Source of the DNA: Wolbachia endosymbiont of Ctenocephalides felis wCfeT
GTDB taxonomy: Bacteria; Pseudomonadota; Alphaproteobacteria; Rickettsiales; Anaplasmataceae
Direction: 5' to 3'
DNA: 64,000 bases
Assembly (NCBI RefSeq): GCF_012277295.1
Contig: NZ_CP051156.1
Coordinates: forward strand, 1,364,001 to 1,428,000
Positions within the stretch are counted from its first letter, which is position 1. Every line of letters starts with the position of its first letter. The position numbers were made by a program, and so were the translations under genes. A model generated the notes under the pieces. That model made no database searches and was not told the origin of the DNA. It saw only the letters and a list, made by a program, of their open reading frames with translations. Positions 18,665-27,113 of this stretch are shown here, one piece after another.

Positions 18665-20125
18665 GTATCCATTCAGGTGTATGGCTTAAGAAGCAATAGC
18701 CAGTAGGTTTTGAAAAGGATTTAACTTCTTTTGCCTCCAAGTCAAGTACAATGAAATTATCCTCTCAAGAAACATATTTCCCCGTTTCGATTGTGTAAAA
18801 TATGAAACTTTTCGGTAAACAACGTAATGCCGAATCTGTCGCTCAGCATAGTTGTTTGTCAGTGGAATATTTTCTGGATCGTCCAAAAATTTCCACATCA
18901 TCAGATCCGATTTCATGATATTTTTTGCTACTCGAGACGCTCCAATTGCCTCGGGTAAATTTGATATATTCTTTAAGTAATATCTCGTTCGCTTGCGTAA
19001 TTTTCTTGCTCTTCTTATGAACCTTAATGTGTCTATTTCATCCTTTAACAGAGCTTTTTTCAATGCAAATAATTCAGTAGCAACATTCCTTAAATAATAC
19101 CCCAAAACTTTCACTTCGCTATTCCAACTATGAGACAACCTTTCAAAATCTCTTGCTAAATGTGCCCAACAGACCTGCCTTTTCTTGCTGGAAAAGTAGT
19201 TGTAAGCTGCATATCTGTCGGTCACTACTAGGTTGTTATTCTTTCCAAATTTACTATTTTCCAGGACTTTCATCCCTCTTGACTCTGTCAATTTGATCAC
19301 ACTTCCTATTTTGCTCGCAAACATCCAGCACCAGCCCTGTTTACCTTTGTTGTAATGGCTAGTTTCATCGATATGTAAAATTTTGCTCTTGCTTACCTCT
19401 TCCTCAATTTGCTCATATGCTTCTTGGCATTTTTCTGCCACTCTAGCCTCGCTATTTGATACACTACCGACGCTGATATCCAGGTTGAAAATGTCCTTTA
19501 TAATATTTGCCACTTCTTTTTTCGAATTCTTGTAAAATCCACTTAATGCTGTAATTACTGACTTAACTCTTGGACCAAATGTGTCCGCAGTTACTCCTTC
19601 TTGTAGCTTGCTACTTTTTCTTTTTCCACATCTTTTGCAACGTCCATGCTCTAGTTAATATTCAACTACATACGGCTTGATTTCCGGCAAATCGACCTTT
19701 TGATGAGTATACGGATCTTTTGATACCGCAATTTCTCCTCCGCACTCACACGTATTGGGCAGTTCTATTTTTACCATCTCATCTGCCTCCATTTTAGGGC
19801 GGTAACTGCCTTTATGTCCAACCTGTGCTCCTACTTTCCTGTCACTTTTTGGCTTATTTTCCCTCATCTTATATAATTCTTTGGAGCTTGGTATAGATGA
19901 ATTTTTTGAATTTAAGCCAAGCCTTTCTTTTAACTCAGCGTTTTCGATCCTTAGCGCTTTATTTTCTGCTTTAAGCTCTTCTATTTTTGTTTCTAACTTT
20001 TCTATAGTCTGCTTAAACTTTCGCAAAATTCTAAAAGATCAACCATATTACCTCACAGCCACTCTAGTTTACCTTTTTAGCATTCCTTGTCTACTCTTTA
20101 TTTTACCGCCCGGCTGAATGGATAC
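18665..20125 (-). mobile_element. IS66-family element, copy 2 (inverted)
   Basis: This element is bounded by GTATCCATTCAGG / CCGGCTGAATGGATAC and has the same structure as copy 1 at 8038-9497 but opposite orientation. It has only a few substitutions and one extra base overall. I see no 8-bp target duplication. Together the copies bracket a 9.2-kb block of housekeeping genes. Confidence 0.87.
18686..20026 (-). pseudogene. IS66-family transposase, nonsense-mutated
   Basis: This is the same protein as the copy at 8136-9476, but the codon after VVEY is TAA instead of CAA, so translation stops at residue 123. The rest of the frame stays open to the normal end. An internal restart at 19513 would lack the coiled coil and zinc-finger region. 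In contrast to copy 1, the second catalytic aspartate (VVTDRYAAYN) and the other DDE residues are intact here. The two copies are thus broken in different ways. Confidence 0.88.
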
Positions 20126-20287
20126 ACCATAATTTCTAATATTTTTACTACTAGATATAACAAGAAAACTTTTTTGCATAAAATCTTTAATAAAAAGTTA
20201 TAGACTTCAACCACTTATTTACCATACATAGAAAAATATTTGTTAATTTAAACAATATTTTTACTAATTAATTTGAGAGGAAATAGA

Positions 20288-21529
20288 ATGCCTAAAATAT
20301 CACAAGAAGAAAGACCGATCATCAAGAAAGAAGCAAGTAATGTAGAGGGTAAAAAAATCTCTATAGCTTCTAAATTGGAAGATATAGAGCAAAGTAGAAT
20401 AGTAGAGTTCTCATTTAAAGGAAAAGATTTAACAATTAATTCTCTTAGTATATCTGATGATTACGCTGAAATAGGCTTTGTTACAGGAGAAGTGAAACAT
20501 GTCCACAACACTTCCAGATCAGGCCGTAAATCAACTATTGATGGTATTATTTCAGGTTTTAAAAACAAAAAAATACGAAGTGAAAAGGAGTATAATTATG
20601 AAAAATTCAACAAAAGATATCTAGCAAAGCTTTGGAGTAAGGAGGTAACAACCAGCCAAGGAAAAATGGGTAATGATCAGCCAGTTAGTGATAATATGCA
20701 AGGAGATCAGCTGCTTGCTCAAGGAATTGAAGCTGCTACAAACATAACAGGGGAATTACCTGACTTTGAATTCATAAATGAGTTGGAAGAAGATATTGGC
20801 CATTTGGGTGTTCCTTTGCCTTCTAACGTAGAGACTACTACTCTAGCAGGTCAACGAGTTACTGAAACAACAACAGGATATAGTCAAGACAATGGAACAT
20901 TAGCAGCAATTGCTGCAGCATGGGCTGGAACAATATTAGTACCAGTACTAAATACTACATTAAAAGCAGTTACACACATTAACAATGGAACCAGCACTAA
21001 TTTGACACTATCTGAACCAACTCCAATTCCAGCTGAGGAACAAGGCGCTGAAATATCAGCAAAAGCAATTGCAAGTAGTATTGCAGGAGGAGCAATGCTA
21101 CTAGTAGCAGGAATAGTAGTAGCAAAAACGGGAATAGTACAAAAAGTATGGAATGCTTTATGGGGTAGGGCAGGTAGCCAGGATGCTGAAAAAAGAATTG
21201 CCCGTAAGGAAACAGATCCATTCCTTCCTGAAAGCACAGTAAATCCTCTACCAAAACTGCCGAGGGCAAAACCTATTGATGCAGCTAACAGTGCTGAAGA
21301 AGGAGCTCAGTTCCTTCTTGGAAGCAATGGTATCGTAGTAAATCCTCAACAAGAATCACAAATGGCTGGTCTTAATGCAGCCATAAAAGATTTAGAAGAT
21401 AGATCAAGTGGTTTACCTGATCTTAAAGAATCTAGTAGCCCTAGAAGTGAAGTAGATGATAATACTATTACACAACCTTTTAGGTGTAATGATCCTAAGA
21501 GACAAACTATTTCTCCTTCTCGTCGTTAA
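20288..21529 (+). CDS. Hypothetical Wolbachia-type protein with two hydrophobic segments
   Basis: I do not recognise this protein of about 413 residues. The start is ATG 20288, with GAGAGGA about 9 bp upstream; the longer TTG start at 20273 is less likely. Residues about 200-225 (TLAAIAAAWAGTILVPVL) and 255-285 (SIAGGAMLLVAGIVVAKTGIV) are hydrophobic and could form a membrane hairpin. The N-terminal half is charged and the tail is proline- and serine-rich. A 36-bp perfect palindrome just after the stop probably ends transcription. Membrane hairpin plus hydrophilic ends recalls the other proteins at 22102, 23930-24634 and 43818; an effector role is only a guess. Confidence 0.6.
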   Translation: MPKISQEERPIIKKEASNVEGKKISIASKLEDIEQSRIVEFSFKGKDLTINSLSISDDYAEIGFVTGEVKHVHNTSRSGRKSTIDGIISGFKNKKIRSEKEYNYEKFNKRYLAKLWSKEVTTSQGKMGNDQPVSDNMQGDQLLAQGIEAATNITGELPDFEFINELEEDIGHLGVPLPSNVETTTLAGQRVTETTTGYSQDNGTLAAIAAAWAGTILVPVLNTTLKAVTHINNGTSTNLTLSEPTPIPAEEQGAEISAKAIASSIAGGAMLLVAGIVVAKTGIVQKVWNALWGRAGSQDAEKRIARKETDPFLPESTVNPLPKLPRAKPIDAANSAEEGAQFLLGSNGIVVNPQQESQMAGLNAAIKDLEDRSSGLPDLKESSSPRSEVDDNTITQPFRCNDPKRQTISPSRR

Positions 21530-21533
21530 TTCA

Positions 21534-21569
21534 ATAGACATACTGTAATTGCAATTACAGTATGTCTAT
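21534..21569. terminator. 36-bp perfect palindrome
   Basis: The two 18-base halves (ATAGACATACTGTAATTG and its exact complement) form an uninterrupted palindrome 4 bp after the stop at 21529. It lies between that gene and tRNA-Val. It is probably a terminator, though a T-run is lacking. Confidence 0.6.
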
Positions 21570-21635
21570 ATCTTGAGTTATAGCCAATTTTCTATTTACA
21601 GTAATAATATTAAACTATAGAGTTAATTTAAAAAG

Positions 21636-21711
21636 GGGCGATTAGCTCAGCTGGTAGAGCATCTCGTTTACACCGAGGAGGTCGGCAGTTCAAGTCTGTC
21701 ATCGCCCACCA
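21636..21711 (+). tRNA. tRNA-Val (anticodon TAC)
   Basis: A full cloverleaf is readable. The acceptor stem is GGGCGAT / ATCGCCC, and the D-arm is GCTCAGCTGGTAGAGC. The anticodon arm is TCTCG-TTTACAC-CGAGG with anticodon TAC, and the T-arm is GGCAGTTCAAGTCTGTC. The 3' ACCA is encoded. Length is 76 bases. Prophages often integrate at tRNA genes, but I see no repeat of its 3' end elsewhere in the window. Confidence 0.95.
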
Positions 21712-22101
21712 TTCCATGCATGCGAACCATCCTATATAGCAATTCTAGTATACCCCAAACCCCCAATAATAGCGGCCTTTTACCCCTTTTACATGTATGC
21801 CTTTATATCCTATTATCTTTCCATAACTTGTTAATATTACTTGCATAACGCTATATTTATGGAAAAATTACTCAAAAAGGTAGGTACTTTTTTGCGATTT
21901 TGAGGAAAATTAAAAAGTAAATAAGTCAATAATTGAATTGTGTGTGATACTGAAGAGATATGTGTTTTTGCTAAAGTTCAGTTTTAAATCTATTTACATG
22001 GAATAGCCTTTAGTCGAAATTCTTGACTCTTGATCTCAAGAATGTCAGTATTAGAATAAGTTTTTGTTTCATTGAAAGAAATAAGGGGGTTATCTTTCAT
22101 T
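21712..22101. other. Intergenic region, nothing identified
   Basis: The 390 bases between tRNA-Val and the next gene hold no ORF, tRNA or clear hairpin that I can support. The sequence is AT-rich with many stops in all frames. Confidence 0.5.
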
Positions 22102-23085
22102 ATGCGTAATTTAGCTGACACATTTGTTGATGATATTACACCTTCAATTCATGAATATAATCGAAACCCAAATGAGTGGTCTTATAAAGGTCTTGTATCT
22201 GCATGTGAGAGATGTTTATCAACATATTCTAAAGTAATTAACGATATTGAAAAAGAATATAAACATCTCAACGGTCAGATTAATATTAAGCAAGCCACCG
22301 ATAATATATTAAAAAGATTGAGTCAGATCACAACAGTACTAAATGAGTTTAATAGACACAAAGTAGACATTGGTCATGCTAGAGTATCATTCATCCCTAT
22401 TATAATGAATTTAGAGAAGCAAATACGGTCACTGAAATATCGCGGTGATAAATTGAATCTTACACAGTATGAAGAAAGTCTAAAGTCATTGAAAGATATG
22501 GTTGCTAATAGTGAGGCCGATAAACTAATTCCTAAGATACAAGGACTAAATAATAAAGCAAAGTTGTTACAAGATAATATAAGAAATGTCAGGATACAAA
22601 TTCCAAACGAAGGAGTTAACGCTGCTCTAGTAACAGAAACAGCATTACCTAATAAAGTAGAAGCAGTAAGTTTACTTGTAAAAGAAAAACCTGAGGTATC
22701 AAAATCAGTAACTTTTAACGAGCAGGCAAATAAAATTAAAGAAGTTAAGCCTGATAGAGAGAACTACTTCGAATCTAAAAAACAGCAAACCATACCTAAG
22801 TTGCAGGAAAGCCTTAAAGGATTTAAAAAGGAGGAAGAAACACAGCATAAGTCTAAGAATATTCGATATTGTAAACCAACAGCATATTTCATTGCAGCAA
22901 TAGCCCTATCAGCCCTAATTATAACGGTAGCATTTTTGACAGAAGCATACGTAATTTTAGCAGCACTTATTATCCCAGCAATGATTGGACTTTATGGATA
23001 CAACGAATGTCAAAAGCCTAATTCTAATCTTCAAGAGAGTGTGAGAGTTAAAGAATCAGTTGTTGTTTCTGCTGAATTATGCTAA
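22102..23085 (+). CDS. Hypothetical protein with C-terminal membrane hairpin
   Basis: I do not recognise this protein of about 327 residues. I take ATG 22102 as the start; the same frame is open to a TTG at 22072, and AAGGGGG lies about 12 bp before the ATG. Residues up to about 175 are helical and hydrophilic with coiled-coil character (VINDIEKEYKHLNGQINIKQ). Two adjacent hydrophobic segments (AYFIAAIALSALIITVAFL and AYVILAALIIPAMIGLYGY) sit near the C-terminus, followed by a short hydrophilic tail. The same end design occurs in the proteins at 24125-24634 and 43818-45404. Confidence 0.6.
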   Translation: MRNLADTFVDDITPSIHEYNRNPNEWSYKGLVSACERCLSTYSKVINDIEKEYKHLNGQINIKQATDNILKRLSQITTVLNEFNRHKVDIGHARVSFIPIIMNLEKQIRSLKYRGDKLNLTQYEESLKSLKDMVANSEADKLIPKIQGLNNKAKLLQDNIRNVRIQIPNEGVNAALVTETALPNKVEAVSLLVKEKPEVSKSVTFNEQANKIKEVKPDRENYFESKKQQTIPKLQESLKGFKKEEETQHKSKNIRYCKPTAYFIAAIALSALIITVAFLTEAYVILAALIIPAMIGLYGYNECQKPNSNLQESVRVKESVVVSAELC

Positions 23086-23371
23086 CTATAGTAGTTAGTG
23101 TAGAGCAACACAAGAATCCCATTGAACAAGATCGCTGTATATATTGCTGATAAACGAAGCCGCCTATAAATAGAGTACTTTCCTCTTCGTCTAAATACCT
23201 TTATTATTTGTTTTTGAAAGTACTATATACTTCGAGTACATTTGCTTTTCAATGTGAAAGCTTGATAAGTTGAGGTAAAAATGTTTAAGTGTAGTCATTT
23301 TTGTAAGGTCATTGAAATTAATAAACCCAATGAATATATAAGGTTTGTACTAACAAAAAGGAGGTGCTTGC

Positions 23372-23821
23372 ATGAGTAATATAGTTCGTTCAAACAAAAA
23401 CTTTAGTAGTAATGATTTCACTATCAGGGGCTTACAAAGAGCTGTTGATGATATGTTCAATAGTTTTTTTATACCTGAACTTACTAAAAGCAGAAACACT
23501 TTACCAGCTTGTGATTTCTATGAAACAGACAAAAATTACTGTCTATCCATGGATTTACCTGGAATTTCTAAAGAAAATATAGATATTAGCATGTCTGGTA
23601 GTAATTTAATAATTAAAGGTGAGAAGAAATATGAAAATGAGTCATCTGAGGAAGAGAGGAAGTACTACCACCTAGAGAGGTATTATGGCTCATTTTATAG
23701 ATCTATTCAACTTCCGCCAAATGCAGAGCAGGATAAGATTTCTGCAGATTTCTCAAATGGGGTGCTAAAAATAAATATACCTAAGTCTGATAAATATACT
23801 AAAAAGATTGATATAAAATAA
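23372..23821 (+). CDS. Hsp20/alpha-crystallin small heat shock protein
   Basis: This ATP-independent holdase has 149 residues, the usual size. The alpha-crystallin domain covers about residues 45-149, from ACDFYETDKNYCLSMDLPG through the conserved FSNGVLKINIPKS (A-x-x-x-n-G-v-L type motif) to the end. The ATG at 23372 has AAGGAGG 8 bp upstream, a strong ribosome-binding site. The gene stands alone; I could not identify a clear sigma-32-type promoter. A hairpin follows the stop. Confidence 0.93.
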   Translation: MSNIVRSNKNFSSNDFTIRGLQRAVDDMFNSFFIPELTKSRNTLPACDFYETDKNYCLSMDLPGISKENIDISMSGSNLIIKGEKKYENESSEEERKYYHLERYYGSFYRSIQLPPNAEQDKISADFSNGVLKINIPKSDKYTKKIDIK

Positions 23822-23832
23822 TAAAAAGAAAT

Positions 23833-23862
23833 AGCAGGCCTTCTATTTATTTGGGCTTGCTT
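23833..23862 (+). terminator. Hairpin after hsp20
   Basis: AGCAGGCC and GGGCTTGCT can pair (with one G-U) across an AT-rich loop, followed by TTCTCTT. It is a plausible intrinsic terminator for the Hsp20 gene. Confidence 0.45.
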
Positions 23863-24124
23863 TCTCTTGAGTTATAAATAAGTCTTATGTTGAAATAAAC
23901 ATATATTGATGTTACTATTAAGGGCTCCTATGAGTAGTAATCAGACAGTTGATGAAGAAGTTTCTTGAACCGACGATGTTGTTAAAGCTATTGAATGAGG
24001 GTCACACCCGGATAACAAAGTTTTTACGATGCAACCGATGATAGTCAACAAGCAGAGATCGAAAAAAAACAGAGATTTTAGTTTGCAATAGGCACTGTGG
24101 AAGTTCATCATTCACAAGAAACCG

Positions 24125-24634
24125 ATGGGAATGTGCTTGCCAAAAAGAAAAGAAAGCAATACTATAAATGGCATAGAGACTCCAGAGGAGGATGAAATGG
24201 GTACACGTAGTAAAAGTCAAGCACAAAAAGAGAGAGTAAAAGAATCTCGTGTAGAGCAAAAGAAAAATGAACAAAAAGCAGAAGAGCAATTTTTAAGGAC
24301 ATATATTGGTGATGATTATGGTCAACGGGTAGAAATTGAAGAAAATGGTTTTCAGGGCAATGTTGGACAAACTAGTAATCCAAATAAAAATAACACTGCT
24401 TTACAAAGTAGAAAAGAAAGCAAATTGCCTACTATAGCTATTTCAACATTAATAGTGGCTGCACTTGCCTCAGTTGCTTTCTCAATTTATTTTGACGTGC
24501 TAGCTGTGGGAATAGCAGTTGCAGCTTGTTGTCTGGTTGTTGCTACACTTATATACTGCTGTAGACCTAAAAGTTCAGTTGAAAACTATAAGGTTGAGAA
24601 AGTTGAACCTAATGTTAGACAAGCACTTACATAA
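24125..24634 (+). CDS. Hypothetical protein with C-terminal membrane hairpin
   Basis: I do not recognise this 169-residue protein. The N-terminal part is highly charged (KRKESNTINGIETPEEDEMGTRSKSQAQKERVKESRVEQKK in part). A hydrophobic pair follows: LPTIAISTLIVAALASVAF and LAVGIAVAACCLVVATLIYCC, then a short tail. A start at 24131 or at the methionine at 24197, which has GAGGAGG 6 bp upstream, is as likely as 24125. The ribosome-binding site favours 24197, giving a 145-residue protein. The C-terminal design resembles the protein at 22102-23085. Confidence 0.5.
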   Translation: MGMCLPKRKESNTINGIETPEEDEMGTRSKSQAQKERVKESRVEQKKNEQKAEEQFLRTYIGDDYGQRVEIEENGFQGNVGQTSNPNKNNTALQSRKESKLPTIAISTLIVAALASVAFSIYFDVLAVGIAVAACCLVVATLIYCCRPKSSVENYKVEKVEPNVRQALT

Positions 24635-24833
24635 ATAAGTATTGTAGCTTATTATTTAAGAATTATATTAATTATTGCTAGGTAGAAACTTGGTAAACTA
24701 CGAAGAAGTATTCTTAAACAAGATAAAAGATATTAAGATAAGGCTTAAATTTCTTTACTAAAATATTCATTTGGTATGAAATGACGCACCATCTGGACCA
24801 AAAGAGCTGCCTTATACAGAAAATGTCTAAAAT

Positions 24834-25232
24834 TTATTGTGATGAGGATAAGGACCTGACTAGTGAACGAACTGCTTTGCGTGACTCTTGACTCTTAATT
24901 TCCTTATATTCTCTAACAAGCTCTAATATTTCTCTATCGCTTTCATCATTATTATATTGAAAACTACTTTCTTCATGTAGTTCTGTTGTTACTGGAGGAG
25001 CAGGAAGTAGAACTACAAAATCAACAGACAACGCTGCGGCTATAGCATATAACCTTTCAATTGAAACGCTGTTTTTTCCAGACTCATATTTCTGTATTTG
25101 CTGAAATGTAATACCCACTTTCCTTCCCAATTCTTCTTGAGAAAATCCTCTTATCAATCGCAATTCTTTTATTTTTCTTCCAATTTTAGGCTCTGTGAAC
25201 AAAATTTCATGCGAGCCATATGAGAGCGCCAA
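24834..25232 (-). pseudogene. XRE-family HTH regulator, 5' end displaced by IS
   Basis: This is a Cro/C1-type repressor-like protein. The HTH segment KIGRKIKELRLIRGFSQEELGRKVGITFQQIQKYESGKN is intact, followed by a C-terminal region (to RSLVRSLSSSQ). The first 15 residues (MALSYGSHEILFTEP) are encoded by the end of the 880-bp IS (25189 onward), not by the original gene. Removing that IS and one TA joins this frame to LADATEKNA (26096-26071). A third break then follows, because the 855-bp IS begins at 26097. WO prophages carry such regulators, so this may be a broken prophage repressor. A shortened but folded HTH could still be made. Confidence 0.75.
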
Positions 25233-26068
25233 CGAAATTCAAAAATCCCAAATAAACCACAGCAGTTTTGTCAAAACGAGAGAAGATGCGCCTGAAATGC
25301 TTCATTTTACCGAAAAAACACTCAATCAAATGCCGCTCTTTATAAATATGTTTGTCATAATCTCTCTGCACTTTTCTATTCCTTTTCGGCGGAATCACAA
25401 CTTCGCACTTTTTATCCTCAAGACTGGCAACAAAAGCATTGCTGTCATAGCCTTTATCCGCCACTACAACGGAGCTATGGACATTTTCTGTTAACGCTTC
25501 AGCTTGTGTAATGTCATTTCTTTGACCGGCAGTAAGTGTAAATTTTAACGGATTTCCAAGGGCATCAACAAGTGCGTGAATCTTGGTTGTGAAACCGCCT
25601 TTGCTGCGCCCTAAAGCCTCTTGAGCTCCGGAATTTTTTTTGTACCCGGCAGAGCAAGCGTGAGCTCGGACAATCGTTCCGTCGATCATGTGCACCTCTA
25701 AATCTGGATCTTGCGTATATTTGAGCAATTTTGCCCAAATTCCCTTTTCACACCACTTTTTAAACCTCTTGTGTATACTCCTGTAATTGCCGTATATTTC
25801 AGGTAAAAGACGCCATTGACAACCACTTCGAACTGTGTACCAGACTGCTTCTATGAACCTTTTCAGATGCTCTTCAACTTTTTTGTGTATGCCTTTTATG
25901 CTTTTTAGGAATGCATAAATTTGTTTCCATTTTCTTTCTTGTATGTAATATTTCATTGGGTAGTTTCTCCTTTTTATTGCTTAATTGGATTAAACTACCA
26001 CTTTTCCCTTATTTCTCCTACTTTTTCTCTACCTTATTTTCTCACGGCAAAATTTTGTTCACAGAGCC
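25189..26068 (-). mobile_element. IS5-family element (IS427-like), 880 bp
   Basis: The element has inverted ends GGCTCTGTGAACAAAATTT / AAATTTTGTTCACAGAGCC (a mismatch or two further in). A TA duplication flanks it (25187-25188 and 26069-26070), which fits the IS427 group. It holds one intact transposase and interrupts the XRE gene. Confidence 0.88.
25207..25956 (-). CDS. IS5-family transposase, intact
   Basis: The 249-residue DDE transposase is in a single frame. A DUF4096-like N-terminal part (VWYTVRSGCQWRLLPEIYGNYRS) is followed by the catalytic core: HMIDGTIVRAHACSAG (first D), VVADKGYDSNAF (second D) and RHLIECFFGKMKHFRR (E). All catalytic residues are present and the frame is open, so the element may be active. 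Its sequence differs strongly from the 855-bp IS, so the two are different elements of the same family. Confidence 0.93.
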   Translation of the reverse strand: MKYYIQERKWKQIYAFLKSIKGIHKKVEEHLKRFIEAVWYTVRSGCQWRLLPEIYGNYRSIHKRFKKWCEKGIWAKLLKYTQDPDLEVHMIDGTIVRAHACSAGYKKNSGAQEALGRSKGGFTTKIHALVDALGNPLKFTLTAGQRNDITQAEALTENVHSSVVVADKGYDSNAFVASLEDKKCEVVIPPKRNRKVQRDYDKHIYKERHLIECFFGKMKHFRRIFSRFDKTAVVYLGFLNFVGALIWLA

Positions 26069-26096
26069 TAGCATTTTTTTCTGTAGCATCTGCTAA

Positions 26097-26951
26097 GAAG
26101 GTGTCTGCAAAGTATGTAGAAAAGTAGAAAAAAGGACAATTATGTGATACAAGGATAACTTTAACATGTATCCAAGTGACATAAAAGACAGTGAATGGGA
26201 AATTTTAAAGCCATATTTTGAGCCAAAAAAGACAGGTAGACCAAGAAAACACGATATTAGAACAATTATTAATGCAATAAGGTACGTAATGAGAACAGGC
26301 TGCCAATGGAGACAATTACCTAAGGATTTCCCACCATGGAAGACAATTTACAGTTGGAACACACGACTAAAAAACACTGGAAAATGGCAAGAAATACACG
26401 ATATTTTAGTAAAAAAAGTAAGGGAGGTAGTTGGTAAAAGAGCCACACCATCAGTTGGAATAATTGACAGCCAATCAGTAAAAACGACTCAAAAAGGGGG
26501 GCCAGAGGTTACGATGCTGGCAAGAAAATAAAAGGTCGAAAACGGCATATTATTGTAGACACGCTAGGACTCGTGATTACGGCAGATGTACACAGTGCAA
26601 GCATCCAAGACCGCGAGGGAGCTTTAGATCTTCTGGTAAAAGCAAAACAAAAAATACCAACATTACAGAGGTTTTTTGCTGATCAAGGATACACAGGTAA
26701 CCTTAAAAACAGATGCTTAATAAAAACAGGATGTTTATTTACAATAGCAAAAAAAGCTCCTAATATTGCGGGATTTGAGGTTATACCGAAGCGTTGGATT
26801 GTTGAAAGAACTTTTGCTTGGCTTTCCAATTTTAGGCGTATGAGTAAGGATTATGAGCATTCTCCTCAAACTTCGGAAACCAATATTTTCTTTAATATGA
26901 CTACTATTATGCTTACTAAATTAGCTAATTCTTGAGTTTGCAGACACCTTC
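26097..26951 (+). mobile_element. IS5-family element (IS1031-like), copy 2
   Basis: The 855-bp element has the same inverted ends as copy 1 (GAAGGTGTCTGCAAA / TTTGCAGACACCTTC) and lies in opposite orientation to it. The flanking triplets differ: TAA on the left (26094-26096), TTA on the right (26952-26954). A clean insertion should give identical triplets, as copy 1 has. The two sides also belong to unrelated gene fragments, so this copy probably marks a rearrangement. Confidence 0.88.
26166..26935 (+). CDS. IS5-family transposase, two frames joined by -1 frameshift (copy 2)
   Basis: The two reading frames (26166-26531 and to 26935) encode the same proteins as the copy at 7000-7769. The A5G6 slippery run sits at 26491-26501. 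The DDE residues are intact in the joined product (IDSQSV, ADQGYTG, VERTFAW). The identity of both copies indicates recent duplication and argues that the frameshift arrangement is functional. Confidence 0.88.
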
Positions 26952-27113
26952 TTAGAGGAAGGTGAGTCTTTTCGTTTACATAAAGTTGGCCGTTTTTATT
27001 CAGTATCTATTAAAGAAAAAAAGATTCGTGATCTTCGTAGTGATGAAATAATTGTAGTTCCCCCAAGTAGACGTATACGTTTCAAGGCTTTTTTTAAGCT
27101 CCCTCAATTTTAA
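26952..27113 (+). pseudogene. HU-like protein, C-terminal fragment
   Basis: Directly after the IS end the frame reads LEEGESFRLHKVGRFYSVSI and ends VPPSRRIRFKAFFKLPQF. The GESFRLHKVGRF and PPSRRIRFKAFFKL pattern matches the C-terminal half of HU/IHF-fold proteins (compare IRLYGVGTLAAV and PEKRRVKFKASHNL in the HU at 9753). The N-terminal half and start are missing. It overlaps the convergent baseplate J gene by 20 bp. Confidence 0.6.

Noticed and set aside
20884..21269. Two minus-strand ORFs opposite the 20288 gene
   Set aside because: They are shadows of the alanine-rich segment of the plus-strand gene and lack ribosome sites.
21636..21711. tRNA-Val as prophage attachment site
   Set aside because: No repeat of the tRNA 3' end was seen elsewhere in the window, and no integrase is adjacent.
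23930..24124. Possible decayed 5' extension of the gene at 24125 (same frame, three stops)
   Set aside because: Three stops in 65 codons is what AT-rich non-coding DNA gives by chance, and the stretch has no recognisable homology.
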